Below, piece after piece: positions 25,086-34,137 of a stretch of 64,000 bases of DNA (within the stretch, counting starts at the first letter, position 1; each line of letters starts with the position of its first letter). The stretch is from Bacillus sp. CECT 9360 (GTDB lineage: Bacteria > Bacillota > Bacilli > Bacillales > DSM-1321): contig NZ_CAKKNA010000001.1 of NCBI RefSeq assembly GCF_918741275.1, positions 248,001 to 312,000 on the forward strand. The letters are read 5' to 3'. A model generated the notes under the pieces. That model was not told the DNA's origin, ran no database searches, and saw only the letters and a list, made by a program, of their open reading frames with translations. Made by a program: the position numbers and the translations under genes.

Positions 25086-25685
25086 ATGTTATTCGTCACG
25101 GAAATGCCTAAAGAAGCGAGAGAGAAAGTATATTATGCAAGTCTTATCCTTTTCACCGAAAAAGGGTTTAAAAACACATCTGTACTCGACATAGTTGAAA
25201 AGGCAAGGGTATCAAAGACAACCTTTTATCAAAATTTCACAAGCAAGGAAGACCTAATGGCCCGCCTGTTTGATCAACTTGCAAAAGAAATGATAGAAGA
25301 GGTGAAAATCGCTTTTCAACAAGAAGAACGCTTTACTTATAAAGCCTATACGGGAATTCGGCGCTATGTAGAAATTTGTTTCATTGATGCTAAGGCATCC
25401 AATTTGATTCTGCTCGAGTCTGTCGGCATCTCTCAGGAAGTAGAGGAAATCAGAAGGGCGGCCTATCGTCAACTAGCCGATTTAGTTTATCAGACGGTTC
25501 GTAATGAGCTGCCTGATTCTGTTTCAGCAAAAGATATCCGCATCGTTTCACAGGCCATGGTTGGTGCGATAAATGAAGTGATCATTCAAAATTTCAACCA
25601 ATCTGAGCTTGATAATGAAGACTTTGACTACTTGGCCAGATTGTTAAATCGAATCATCATTGGTGCTTTTGTTAATTTAGCATGA
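25086..25685 (+). CDS. TetR/AcrR-family regulator (FadR-like)
   Basis: A 199-residue repressor. The N-terminal helix-turn-helix is ILFTEKGFKNTSVLDIVEKARVSKTTFYQNFTSKEDLM. The C-terminal ligand domain is ~150 residues and resembles acyl-CoA-sensing TetR proteins, which are common beside beta-oxidation genes. It is followed by a terminator and then the beta-oxidation operon starting at 25883. The same 12-bp motif in both control regions indicates that it represses itself and that operon, probably released by an acyl-CoA. Confidence 0.88.
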   Translation: MLFVTEMPKEAREKVYYASLILFTEKGFKNTSVLDIVEKARVSKTTFYQNFTSKEDLMARLFDQLAKEMIEEVKIAFQQEERFTYKAYTGIRRYVEICFIDAKASNLILLESVGISQEVEEIRRAAYRQLADLVYQTVRNELPDSVSAKDIRIVSQAMVGAINEVIIQNFNQSELDNEDFDYLARLLNRIIIGAFVNLA

Positions 25686-25741
25686 CAGTAAGTAAAATCT
25701 GTGGCTTGCAAGGAAAGACATTATACAGCTAAACGACAACA

Positions 25742-25781
25742 AGAGAAGGATTTTGATAGTAGCCAAAAGATTTCTCTTTTT
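25742..25781 (+). terminator. Terminator of the TetR gene
   Basis: AGAGAA (25742) pairs with TTCTCT (25772), with additional TTTTG/CAAAA pairing inside, followed by TTTTTG. Confidence 0.6.
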
Positions 25782-25796
25782 GTTTGTCCAGAAAGA

Positions 25797-25808
25797 TACG
25801 AATACGTA
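25797..25808 (+). promoter_or_regulatory. Operator copy upstream of the beta-oxidation operon
   Basis: TACGAATACGTA is the exact reverse complement of the site at 25049-25060. It lies 75-86 bp before the first dehydrogenase start, in the likely promoter region. Confidence 0.65.
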
Positions 25809-25882
25809 CTGGTATTATTTTTAACAAACAGCATTTTATTTTACATTTAAATGAAGAGCTAAATGAAGGAGGGACTAGAGGC

Positions 25883-27070
25883 ATGGTATCTTTTATGCCC
25901 ACTGATGAGGAAACTGCATTTGCCAAGATGGCAAGAGAGTTCGCAATAAAACAAATCCGGCCCAACGCCAGGAAAAGCGAAGAGAACAAACTCGTGGGGA
26001 ACGACATCATTAATAAGGCGAAGGAATTGGGATTTCTTTCTCTTGAATTACCTGAAAGCTGGGATGGCTTAGAACTGCCCCTGATTTCGCAAGTGCAAAT
26101 TTTCGAATCACTAGCTTCCGGTGATTTAGGTGTCGTTCAGGGATTTGGAGGACCAGGCGAGACTGCTTCATTCATAAGGGTGGATTCGGAAAACAGCGTG
26201 TTTGCAGATTATAAAAGCGCAGTTAAGTCAGGAATGGACGGGACGGTTGCTTTCCTGCATGCCGACGATCCCAAGAAACACCATGTTACAGCTGAAAAGA
26301 TTGGCGAAGAATACGTGCTTAACGGCCGCTCAGCACCGGTGAGAATGGCCGGTAAAGCAGATTACCTCCTTATTTCGGCCTTGGATACAGCAGGAGATGA
26401 TATTGTTTTATTTATCCGCCATGATCCAGACGACCATCATCTTCAAAAGGAACTGAATGGAGATTATCGTCTTGGCTTGCTCTCATCACACTTTGCCTGC
26501 TATCATTTTGACCATTTTTCAGTGAAGCAGGAAGCGGTGATGAAAAGAGGAGAAGAAGCCCGCAAGCTGAAAGACGATGCTCTCGGAAGAATCAGCGTTC
26601 TTGAAGCAGCTAAAGAGGTCGGCTTAATGTCTGCTGCATTATCCTATGCTACTGAATATACTTCACAGCGGAAGGCCTTTGGTCAGGAAATTGCCAAATT
26701 CCAGGGAGTGTCCTTCAATATCGCGCAAATGGCTATCCAGACACAGGCTTCGCGGAATCTTGTATGGTACGCCGCGATGAAATTGGACCAGAAGGAAGAA
26801 GACGGGCTTGCATTCAGTCTGGCTACCTTAAATACTACGCATGAAGCAGTTCGCTTCGTGACCGATTCTGCCGTACAGCTTTTGGGAGGTCACGGTTATG
26901 TACAGGAACATCCAGTAGAAAAATGGATGCGTGATGCACAGGCTCAAGTGAATGCCCTTGAATCAGAAAGTGAACTGTTAGTCAAAAGCGGGGATTATTT
27001 ACTAAAAGGAAATGAAAGGGGGTCAGGAAATGATATCTTACGAGCTGTCACCTCATCAGAGCCAAGTTAA
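25883..27070 (+). CDS. Acyl-CoA dehydrogenase-like protein, divergent partner
   Basis: A 395-residue acyl-CoA dehydrogenase-fold protein. The C-terminal helical domain is clear (TSQRKAFGQEIAKFQGVSF, LLGGHGYVQEHPVEKWMRDA), and ALESESEL lines up with the catalytic YEGTSEI, keeping the Glu. The middle beta-domain is degenerate: where others read MTEPxAGSD it has FLHADDPKKHHVTAEK. It overlaps a second dehydrogenase by 41 nt. Such pairs resemble the heteromeric FadE-type dehydrogenases of steroid side-chain degradation, with one divergent subunit; heteromer formation is inference. ATG 25883 has AAGGAGGG nine bases before it. Confidence 0.82.
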   Translation: MVSFMPTDEETAFAKMAREFAIKQIRPNARKSEENKLVGNDIINKAKELGFLSLELPESWDGLELPLISQVQIFESLASGDLGVVQGFGGPGETASFIRVDSENSVFADYKSAVKSGMDGTVAFLHADDPKKHHVTAEKIGEEYVLNGRSAPVRMAGKADYLLISALDTAGDDIVLFIRHDPDDHHLQKELNGDYRLGLLSSHFACYHFDHFSVKQEAVMKRGEEARKLKDDALGRISVLEAAKEVGLMSAALSYATEYTSQRKAFGQEIAKFQGVSFNIAQMAIQTQASRNLVWYAAMKLDQKEEDGLAFSLATLNTTHEAVRFVTDSAVQLLGGHGYVQEHPVEKWMRDAQAQVNALESESELLVKSGDYLLKGNERGSGNDILRAVTSSEPS

Positions 27071-28250
27071 AGAAATTGTCCATTGGTTTGCAGAAAATGA
27101 AATCCGGCCTATATCCATGGTTGCCGATAAATTGAAAAAGGTGCCTGATGATTGGCTAGTCAAAGTCAACAGTATGGGCATAACACTCAGCACATCTTCC
27201 TTCGGGGATTCTGATGAAAACAAAAGCTCTAAGAAAAATTCATCAAAGGGCGAGCGCCAGGGAAATCGACTAGGTGTGATTGCCTCTGAAGAAATGGGCT
27301 GGGGCGACCCTGCTGTCGCGTTGACTTTGCCAGGACCAGGCCTCGGCGGTCCACCTGTACAGCACAGTGGAACGCCAGAACAAAAAAAGCGGTTTCTATC
27401 GATTTTTTCGAGGGAGGAAGAGCCTCGTTGGGGAGCCTATGCATTGACGGAACCGGATGCAGGCTCAGACGTATCCGGCCTGCAGACAACCGCTATCAAA
27501 ACAAAGGGAGGCTATATACTTAACGGCCAGAAAATCTTTATCACGAACGGGAAACGTGCTTCTTGGGTCGTTGTTTTTGCGACTGTAGACAGAAGCAAAG
27601 GAAGGGCCGGGCATCGGGCATTTGTTGTTGAAAAAGGAACGCCGGGGTTCAGCTGTTCCCGATTGGCTGAAAAGATGGGAATAAGAGCTTCCGAGACTGC
27701 CGAACTGCTTCTCGAAGATTGTTTCGTTCCTGATGAAAACCTGCTTGGCGGCGAAGAATATTACGAGAATAATAGTGAAGGACGTCCCTCTGGATTCCGT
27801 GTAGCGATGCAGACCTTTGACAGCACACGTCCGATCGTCGCATCGATGGCAACCGGGATTGCCCGTGGCGCCTATGAATATACTTTGGAATTTATTAAGC
27901 AAGAATACCCAAGGCATGGACATTCCTATCAAATTGCCGCAGCAACTCTGGCGAAGTTAAATCAGCAGATAACAGCTGCGAGATTGTTGACATGGGAGGC
28001 AGCATGGAAGGCTGATATGGGACTGCCAAATGCAAAGGAAGCCGCGATGTGCAAGGCCTATTCGGGAAAAATAGCCCTTGAAACTACCTCGAAATGCCTC
28101 GAGTTGCTGGGACCCGCAGGCTTGGAAAACACTATTGTTGAGAAAATGTACCGCGATGCGAAAATATTTGATATTTTCGAAGGCACTAACCAAATCCAAC
28201 AGTTAATCGTAGCCAGACATTTATACGAGCCGCACGGTGTAAGAGTATAA
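27030..28250 (+). CDS. Acyl-CoA dehydrogenase
   Basis: A 406-residue FAD enzyme introducing an alpha,beta double bond into an acyl-CoA. YALTEPDAGSDVSGLQTTA is the flavin/substrate loop, NGQKIFITNGKRASW the beta-domain, and YRDAKIFDIFEGTNQIQQL holds the catalytic Glu. A Lys/Ser-rich insert (SDENKSSKKNSSKG) near residue 65 and an insert EYYENNSEGRPSG near 240 are unusual. Start ATG 27030 has AAAGGGGG eight bases before it. Translationally coupled to the preceding divergent dehydrogenase, with which it may form one enzyme. Confidence 0.92.
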   Translation: MISYELSPHQSQVKEIVHWFAENEIRPISMVADKLKKVPDDWLVKVNSMGITLSTSSFGDSDENKSSKKNSSKGERQGNRLGVIASEEMGWGDPAVALTLPGPGLGGPPVQHSGTPEQKKRFLSIFSREEEPRWGAYALTEPDAGSDVSGLQTTAIKTKGGYILNGQKIFITNGKRASWVVVFATVDRSKGRAGHRAFVVEKGTPGFSCSRLAEKMGIRASETAELLLEDCFVPDENLLGGEEYYENNSEGRPSGFRVAMQTFDSTRPIVASMATGIARGAYEYTLEFIKQEYPRHGHSYQIAAATLAKLNQQITAARLLTWEAAWKADMGLPNAKEAAMCKAYSGKIALETTSKCLELLGPAGLENTIVEKMYRDAKIFDIFEGTNQIQQLIVARHLYEPHGVRV

Positions 28251-28275
28251 GGAATAAGCATTTAAGGAGGTGATT

Positions 28276-28335
28276 GTGACTGGACTAGCACAATTTCTAT
28301 TAAGATTAAGAATAAATTCGCAGATAAATGACTGA
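28276..28335 (+). CDS. Possible 19-codon leader peptide
   Basis: A textbook AAGGAGGTGA site is followed after two bases by GTG and 19 codons (TGLAQFLLRLRINSQIND). It fills the gap before the SCP2 gene. A strong site with so short a frame suggests a leader or coupling peptide, or the start of a lost gene. Low confidence. Confidence 0.3.
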   Translation: MTGLAQFLLRLRINSQIND

Positions 28336-28363
28336 ATACTACAAAATCAGGAGGTTATGATCT

Positions 28364-28729
28364 ATGGCAAATACCATTGAAGATTATTCTTTAAAAGAAG
28401 CCATGCAAAAAATTGAAGAGGTGTTGAATCAAAATCCTAAGCCGATCGAAGGTTTGAATACAATCTATCAATATGACATTGCAGGTGAAGCAGGAGGCAC
28501 GTTCCAGTTACATCTGGCGGACGGCACAGCAAAAGTAGCGGAAGGAGAACAGGAACAGGCAAATTGTATTTTACAAATGTCCATGGAAGACTTCAGGCTG
28601 TTTTTGCTAGGCAAGCTTAACGGGACAGCTGCTTTCATGTCGGGGAAACTTAAGCTTAAAGGAGATATTGGGAAAGCGATTAAACTAGAGGGAATTCTTC
28701 GTCAGTATAATGTAAAAGAATATCTCTAG
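28364..28729 (+). CDS. SCP2 sterol-binding domain protein
   Basis: A 121-residue stand-alone SCP2-fold protein. YQYDIAGEAGGTFQLHLADGTAKVAEGE and the FMSGKLKLKGDIGKAIKLEGIL C-terminal helix are characteristic. SCP2 proteins bind fatty acids, acyl-CoAs or other lipids in a hydrophobic tunnel. Here it probably carries or presents the substrate of the surrounding beta-oxidation enzymes. The ATG follows CAGGAGG. Confidence 0.85.
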   Translation: MANTIEDYSLKEAMQKIEEVLNQNPKPIEGLNTIYQYDIAGEAGGTFQLHLADGTAKVAEGEQEQANCILQMSMEDFRLFLLGKLNGTAAFMSGKLKLKGDIGKAIKLEGILRQYNVKEYL

Positions 28730-28739
28730 CATGCAGTCA

Positions 28740-28766
28740 AGCGGTCCGGGATTTTTCCGGATCGCT
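28740..28766 (+). promoter_or_regulatory. Intra-operon hairpin
   Basis: AGCGGTCCGG (28740) pairs with CCGGATCGCT (28757) around GATTTTT. No T run follows. It may be an attenuator or mRNA-stability element between the SCP2 and ligase genes. Confidence 0.5.
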
Positions 28767-28802
28767 AAAACAAGCTAACTATCAATCTACAGGAGGTGTC
28801 TA

Positions 28803-30701
28803 ATGAAGGCTCGTAACTTAGTTGATGCTGTAAACCGCACCGTCTGCCTTTACCCTGAAAAAGACGCACTGTTATCAAAAGTGAATGGTTCGTACAGCAG
28901 CATATCCTATCAGGCTTTTTGGGAAAAAGTAAGAAGCGCAGCTGCCGGATTGGCCAGTCTAGGTATATCAGAGAATAACAAAGTAGCGATTATATCCGAA
29001 AACAACCCAAATTGGCCCATATGCGATCTGGCGATCATGAGCATAAAAGCCGTCAGTGTCCCTATCCATTCCACTTTGCCTCCGGACCAAATATCATATA
29101 TCCTGCAAAATTCCGATTGCACGTTTGTTTTTGTCGAGAATGAAAAGATACTGCAAAAGGTTCTTCATACAAACCAAATATCACAGAAAATAACTATTTT
29201 CTACCCGGATGAAAACTTTGTTGAAAGCGATAGTATTTTTTCTTTCCAACATTTATGCCGCAATGGTGAAGAAAAGCCACTGGAAAACTGGGAAGAAGTA
29301 TGGAAGAGCATCGAACGGGACGATCTTGCCACGATCATTCATACTTCAGGCACTACAGGGTTACCTAAAGGAGCCATGCTTAGCCATGGAAATATCCTTT
29401 CGAATCTGGAAGGAGTCCAATTTTGGATGATCGAGGCCAGGCCGACAGACATCTTTTTATCCCATCTTCCGTTATCACATGTATTTGAAAGAATGGCCGG
29501 TCAATTTATGCCGCTGTCCATCGGGTCAACGATCGCATATGCCGAGAATATCGACACCGTTCCGGAAAATTTATTGGAAGTCAGACCAACTGTCCTGGTC
29601 AGCGTCCCTTTATTGTTTGAACGGGTATATTCCCGCGCCCAGAAAACGATAGACGCTGGCACTCCACTTCGGAGGAAAATCTTTGATTGGGCCGTTTCTG
29701 TCGGAATCAAGAGGTATCATTACTACCTTGAAAACACCTTTGATCAAATATTCCGCAACAGTGAACTTCCCAAGGATTTCAGACGGCAGTGGAAGTTGGC
29801 CAATATGCTTGTCTATAACAAAATTAAAAGCCAGATGGGTGGTAGGCTAAGAGGGTTGATCTCCGGTGGGGGCGCGCTTAATCCGAAGATTACCGAATTC
29901 TTTTGGGCCATCGATCTCCCAGTCTTGGAAGGCTATGGACTTACGGAGACATCTCCAGTTGTCTGTGTAAATCCGATGGCTAGAACTAAGGTGGGTACTG
30001 TAGGAAAGCCGCTCCCTAACCTGGACATAAGAATCGGTGAAGATGGGGAAGTGATGGTCAAAGGGCCCAGCGTCATGAAGGGCTATTATAAAAATGAAGA
30101 GGCAACATCCAATCAATTTAAGGAGGGTTGGTTCTTAACAGGAGACATCGGTCAATTGGACGCGGACGGTTTTCTAAAAATCATTGACCGTAAAAAACGG
30201 ATTATCGTCCTCACATCCGGAAAAAATGTCGCTCCCCAGCCAGTCGAGAATGCGATCAATCAGAGCATCTACGTGCAAAATAGTGTATTGGTCGGCCAAA
30301 ACAGAAAGTTTGTAAGCGCTTTAATCACGCTGGATTTTGAAAACATCGTATCCTGGTCGAAAAAGAATGGAATCAAGGGAGACAAAGAACGATTGATAAG
30401 AAATGAAGCGGTCCAAAGTCTGCTCAAGTCTGAAACAGAACGGTTTACAAAGGATTTCCCTAGCTACGAACAGCCGAAAAAGCTTTTAATTTCCTGCGAG
30501 GAATGGACAGTTGAATCCGGCGAATTGACACCATCTTTAAAAGTCCGGCTTCCTGAAATTGAAAGAAAGTATCAGGAAACCATTGAGAGGGCATATTCGG
30601 ATCAGAAATTGAACGGCATGCGGATGGCTGCGGATGAAACGGCCGTCAGTCTCTCATTAAGCAAACCGAGGAGGGAAAAGGAAAATGAATTTACCGCTTG
30701 A
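28803..30701 (+). CDS. Long-chain acyl-CoA synthetase
   Basis: A 632-residue AMP-forming ligase of the large FACL/FadD15 type (about 600 residues rather than ~500). Motifs are IIHTSGTTGLPKGAML, LPLSHVFERM, LISGGGALNPKI, GYGLTETSPVV, TGDIGQLDADGFLKIIDRKKRIIVLTSGKNVAPQPVEN. It activates a long-chain or bulky carboxylic acid to the acyl-CoA that the flanking dehydrogenases and thiolase can use. AGGAGGTG precedes the ATG. It overlaps the following SDR gene by 17 nt. Substrate not determined. Confidence 0.93.
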   Translation: MKARNLVDAVNRTVCLYPEKDALLSKVNGSYSSISYQAFWEKVRSAAAGLASLGISENNKVAIISENNPNWPICDLAIMSIKAVSVPIHSTLPPDQISYILQNSDCTFVFVENEKILQKVLHTNQISQKITIFYPDENFVESDSIFSFQHLCRNGEEKPLENWEEVWKSIERDDLATIIHTSGTTGLPKGAMLSHGNILSNLEGVQFWMIEARPTDIFLSHLPLSHVFERMAGQFMPLSIGSTIAYAENIDTVPENLLEVRPTVLVSVPLLFERVYSRAQKTIDAGTPLRRKIFDWAVSVGIKRYHYYLENTFDQIFRNSELPKDFRRQWKLANMLVYNKIKSQMGGRLRGLISGGGALNPKITEFFWAIDLPVLEGYGLTETSPVVCVNPMARTKVGTVGKPLPNLDIRIGEDGEVMVKGPSVMKGYYKNEEATSNQFKEGWFLTGDIGQLDADGFLKIIDRKKRIIVLTSGKNVAPQPVENAINQSIYVQNSVLVGQNRKFVSALITLDFENIVSWSKKNGIKGDKERLIRNEAVQSLLKSETERFTKDFPSYEQPKKLLISCEEWTVESGELTPSLKVRLPEIERKYQETIERAYSDQKLNGMRMAADETAVSLSLSKPRREKENEFTA

Positions 30702-31518
30702 GGGTAAAACGGCGATTGTAACGGGAGCGTCAAGGGGGTTAGGCAGGGCAGATGCACTGATGCTCGCAAAGGCAGGAGCGGATGTAATCGTTACCGATAT
30801 TCTGATTGAAGACGATGAGCACCTCGAGGCGACATCAGAGAGTCTTGGACCAATAGCCCAGGTCATGACTCAGTCGAAAAAGATTTATACCAAATCGACG
30901 ACCAATGAAATCAAAAACTTCGGACGCAAATCTGCCGCTTTCAAAATGGATGTGACGAACCAAAGTGAAGTTGAATCGGTAATGCAACAAGTAAAGGAAG
31001 AATTCGGAAGCATCGATATCCTCATTAATAATGCAGGGACACTCGATCATACTGCCAAGCTTGAATATCAGAGTAATGAATATTGGGAGCGTGATTTGCG
31101 TGTGAATCTTACCGGTGCATACAATTGCTGTAAAACGGTTTGGCCATATATGAAGGAGAAGAAATGGGGGCGTATTATCAATATGGCGTCTGTAGCGGGG
31201 ACACTTGGCGGGTACGGTCAGGCCAGTTATTCCACTACGAAGGCAGGCATTCTAGGGTTAACGAAATCCCTCGCTTTGGAAGGAGCAAAATACAATATAA
31301 CCGTCAATGCAATCATTCCCGGCATCATCAATACTGAAGCGTTTCAAATGACCAACCTGTCGATGCGGGAACGGATGATTGAAAGAACAGCTTTTAAAAG
31401 GCCGGGAGAGCCGGAAGACATCGCGGGCGCCATTGCTTTTCTATCTTCCGAACAAGCGAGTTATATTACCGGTGTCGGGCTGCCTGTAGCGGGAGGAATT
31501 GATTTATTTACATTCTAG
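30685..31518 (+). CDS. Short-chain dehydrogenase, 3-hydroxyacyl-CoA type
   Basis: A 277-residue NAD(P)-dependent SDR. TGASRGLG is the cofactor glycine motif; NNAG, the Ser in MASVAG and YSTTK (Tyr-x3-Lys) complete the catalytic set. A 25-residue insertion (SLGPIAQVMTQSKKIYTKST) between beta-3 and beta-4 is unlike ordinary FabG proteins. Its position between an acyl-CoA ligase and a thiolase suggests oxidation of a 3-hydroxyacyl-CoA. ATG 30685 follows GAGGAGG and lies inside the end of the ligase gene. Confidence 0.88.
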   Translation: MNLPLEGKTAIVTGASRGLGRADALMLAKAGADVIVTDILIEDDEHLEATSESLGPIAQVMTQSKKIYTKSTTNEIKNFGRKSAAFKMDVTNQSEVESVMQQVKEEFGSIDILINNAGTLDHTAKLEYQSNEYWERDLRVNLTGAYNCCKTVWPYMKEKKWGRIINMASVAGTLGGYGQASYSTTKAGILGLTKSLALEGAKYNITVNAIIPGIINTEAFQMTNLSMRERMIERTAFKRPGEPEDIAGAIAFLSSEQASYITGVGLPVAGGIDLFTF

Positions 31519-31534
31519 AAAGAAGGTGAAAACG

Positions 31535-32686
31535 ATGAACGATCGTGATGCAGTTATCATAGATGCAGTCAGAACGCCAATCGGAAGAAAAAAAGGCTCG
31601 CTGGCTTCGATAAGACCAGATGAAATGGCGGCATTTTTGCTAAAAGAACTGATAAAGCGAAATCAACTTGACCCATCTGTTATAGAAGATATAAAAATGG
31701 GCTGTGTGACCCAGATCGGCGAACAGGGATACAATATTGGCAGAATGGCGTCATTAATTGCCGGTTTTCCACCTGAAGTTTGTGGGGTAACCAGCAATCG
31801 AATGTGCGGCTCGAGTCTTGAAACCTTGGCCCAAGGGGCACATACCATCATGGCTGGTATGGCTGATTGCGTTGTCGCAGCAGGAGTGGAAAGTATGAAT
31901 CGTGTCCCGATGGGCAGTGACGGCGGAGATTTCAGCAATCAGTTGCTGGAACAATACAATATCATTCCCCAAGGCTTTTCAGCTGAACTAATCGCAGAAA
32001 GATGGGAGCTTACAAGGGAAGAACTAGACTGCTTTGCACTTACAAGTCATGATAGAGCTGTGCACGCTCAAAAAGAAGGCAGGTTTGATCATGAAATCAT
32101 CTCGATTGAGGCAGTGAACAAAGAAGGCGAAGTATTTACGATGAATGCGGATGAGACGCCCAGGCCGTCCACAAACCTTGAATCTCTTGCCGGTCTAAAT
32201 CCTTCTTTTAACCCGGAAGGAAGCATAACGGCCGGTAACTCAAGCCAAATTAGCGATGGGGCATCTGCCATGTTGGTTACATCCAGATCAAAGGCAAAAT
32301 CACTTAATTTGAAATCCCGTGCCAGGGTCGTTGCGACAGCTTTGGCAGGCGTTGAACCGGAAATCATGCTGACCGGGATCATACCGGCGACAGAAAAAGT
32401 CCTTAAAAAAGCCAAGCTTGCTATGGATGATATCGATATATTTGAAGTGAACGAAGCCTTCGCTTCTGTTGTATTGGCATGGGAAAAAGAAATCCGCCCA
32501 GATATGAACAAGGTAAACCCAAATGGGGGAGCAATCGCGCTCGGCCACCCGCTTGGAGCGAGTGGAGGCCGAATCATCGCAACCATGCTGAACGAACTTG
32601 AACGCACAGGGGGTCGCTATGGATTGGCGACAATGTGTATCGGTTTTGGAATGGCAAATGCCGTGATTATAGAAAGAGAGGGCTAG
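31535..32686 (+). CDS. Thiolase (acetyl-CoA acyltransferase)
   Basis: A 383-residue thiolase that cleaves 3-ketoacyl-CoA with CoA. The nucleophile is Cys91 in NRMCGSS; NEAFAS, GHPLGASGGR and the C-terminal MCIGFGMANA hold the other catalytic His and Cys. The CIGFGM ending differs from the usual CIGGGQG and recalls thiolases of bulky substrates. Start ATG 31535 follows AGAAGGTG. Third gene of the ligase-SDR-thiolase-hydratase run. Confidence 0.93.
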   Translation: MNDRDAVIIDAVRTPIGRKKGSLASIRPDEMAAFLLKELIKRNQLDPSVIEDIKMGCVTQIGEQGYNIGRMASLIAGFPPEVCGVTSNRMCGSSLETLAQGAHTIMAGMADCVVAAGVESMNRVPMGSDGGDFSNQLLEQYNIIPQGFSAELIAERWELTREELDCFALTSHDRAVHAQKEGRFDHEIISIEAVNKEGEVFTMNADETPRPSTNLESLAGLNPSFNPEGSITAGNSSQISDGASAMLVTSRSKAKSLNLKSRARVVATALAGVEPEIMLTGIIPATEKVLKKAKLAMDDIDIFEVNEAFASVVLAWEKEIRPDMNKVNPNGGAIALGHPLGASGGRIIATMLNELERTGGRYGLATMCIGFGMANAVIIEREG

Positions 32687-32688
32687 CG

Positions 32689-33468
32689 ATGGAAAAACAA
32701 TGTTTACTGGAAACCACCGGCAAAACAGCTGTGATTACAATTAACCGTCCGCCAATGAATACATTAAGCAGAGATACAATACAAGAGCTTGATGCCATTT
32801 TAACAGAAATAGAAGCGATTGATTCAATCGGTGCGGTCATCTTAACAGGGACAGGGGATAAAATGTTCTCTGCAGGAGCAGATGTAAGTGAATTCGGTGA
32901 TTTTTCCGATCGCGAGAAAGCAAAGCAAGCCGTTCAAGGCATTCACGAAATCTTCAATAGGATCGAATCCTTTCCAAAGCCAATCATCGCGAGTGTGAAT
33001 GGCAAGGCATTGGGCGGTGGGAATGAACTGCAAATGGCCTGTCATCTTACGATTGCTTCCGAAGCCGCCGAATTTGGTCTACCTGAGGTTCGTCTCGGAA
33101 TCATTCCCGGATATGGCGGGACGCAAAGGCTGCCGCGGTTAATTGGCAGACGCCGCGCCCTTGAACTAGCCTTAAGCGGAGAAAGGATATCTGCAGAGAA
33201 AGCGCTGAAGTATGGTCTTATCAATAAAGTAGCCCCACAAAACGAACTTCGGAATGAAACGCTAAATTGGGCAAAGCAACTTGCAGACGGACCACCGCTA
33301 GCAGTAAAGGGCATTATCGAATCAGTCGTGAAAGGCTTAGAACAACCCCTCCAAGACGGGTTATCCATCGAGCTTGAACACATGCTTAACGTGTCCCGTT
33401 CTGAAGATGCGATCGAAGGAGTTTCCGCATTCTTCGCGAAGAGAAAGCCCGAATTTAAAGGAAGGTAG
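32689..33468 (+). CDS. Enoyl-CoA hydratase
   Basis: A 259-residue crotonase-fold enzyme adding water to a 2-enoyl-CoA. SAGADVSEF and NGKALGGGNELQMAC form the oxyanion hole. The catalytic glutamates are in GNELQ and LPEVRLGIIPGYGGTQRL, so it should be a true hydratase rather than an isomerase. It starts 2 nt after the thiolase stop, giving a complete oxidation-hydration-oxidation-thiolysis set within one operon. Confidence 0.93.
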   Translation: MEKQCLLETTGKTAVITINRPPMNTLSRDTIQELDAILTEIEAIDSIGAVILTGTGDKMFSAGADVSEFGDFSDREKAKQAVQGIHEIFNRIESFPKPIIASVNGKALGGGNELQMACHLTIASEAAEFGLPEVRLGIIPGYGGTQRLPRLIGRRRALELALSGERISAEKALKYGLINKVAPQNELRNETLNWAKQLADGPPLAVKGIIESVVKGLEQPLQDGLSIELEHMLNVSRSEDAIEGVSAFFAKRKPEFKGR

Positions 33469-33538
33469 TTGCAGTATTTTCGCATCAGGATTATGATGAA
33501 TATAAAATGCGGCTAGCTTCCGGAGATGATAGAAGGAT

Positions 33539-34000
33539 ATGTCAGAATCACTATACACCAAAATATTCAAATTAGGCTTTAATCTTTTCCCGGCATTTCG
33601 AGGGACAGGCGGCCGGATCACCTATATTGCCAGTGATTTCTCGGAAATTCGCCTAAAGCTGCCGTTGAATTGGCGCACGAAAAACTATGTCAGGACAATC
33701 TATGGCGGCAGCATGTACGGAGCAATCGACCCGGTTTATATGCTCATGCTTTTAAAAACGCTGGGGACAGATTATATCGTTTGGGACAAGGCAGCGTCCA
33801 TCCGTTTTAAAAAGCCAGGGAGAACGACCTTGTTTGCCACATTCACCTTGACTGCAGATGAATTGCAGACGATTAAGCGTGAGCTTGAAGAGCAACTGAA
33901 GATTGATCGAATCTATACGGTTCATTTGGTAGACAAAGAGGGCAATATATATGCAACCGCAGAAAAAACGATGCATATAAGGAAAAAACAGAGGGCTTAA
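33539..34000 (+). CDS. DUF4442 hotdog-fold protein (thioesterase-like)
   Basis: A 153-residue protein with a hotdog fold typical of DUF4442/YiiD-type thioesterases. IRLKLPLNWRTKNYVRTIYGGSMYGAIDPVYMLML is the conserved central helix region. It could hydrolyse acyl-CoAs to relieve CoA depletion, or only bind them. It is 70 nt after the hydratase and is the last gene before a terminator, so it probably belongs to the operon. Confidence 0.78.
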   Translation: MSESLYTKIFKLGFNLFPAFRGTGGRITYIASDFSEIRLKLPLNWRTKNYVRTIYGGSMYGAIDPVYMLMLLKTLGTDYIVWDKAASIRFKKPGRTTLFATFTLTADELQTIKRELEEQLKIDRIYTVHLVDKEGNIYATAEKTMHIRKKQRA

Positions 34001-34037
34001 TATATGACATGCTCCCCCATGTACAGCCGACTTAAAA

Positions 34038-34063
34038 AGCTTGCCAACCGGCGAGTTTTTTTA
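34038..34063 (+). terminator. Terminator of the first beta-oxidation operon
   Basis: CTTGCC/GGCGAG stem with an AACC loop, followed by TTTTTTT. Confidence 0.8.
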
Positions 34064-34137
34064 ATTTAGGTTGTTTTCGCCTATTTCCTAATTTTTCTGT
34101 TAAAATTATAAAAAAATGGTAATCGTTAGAGGTATTT

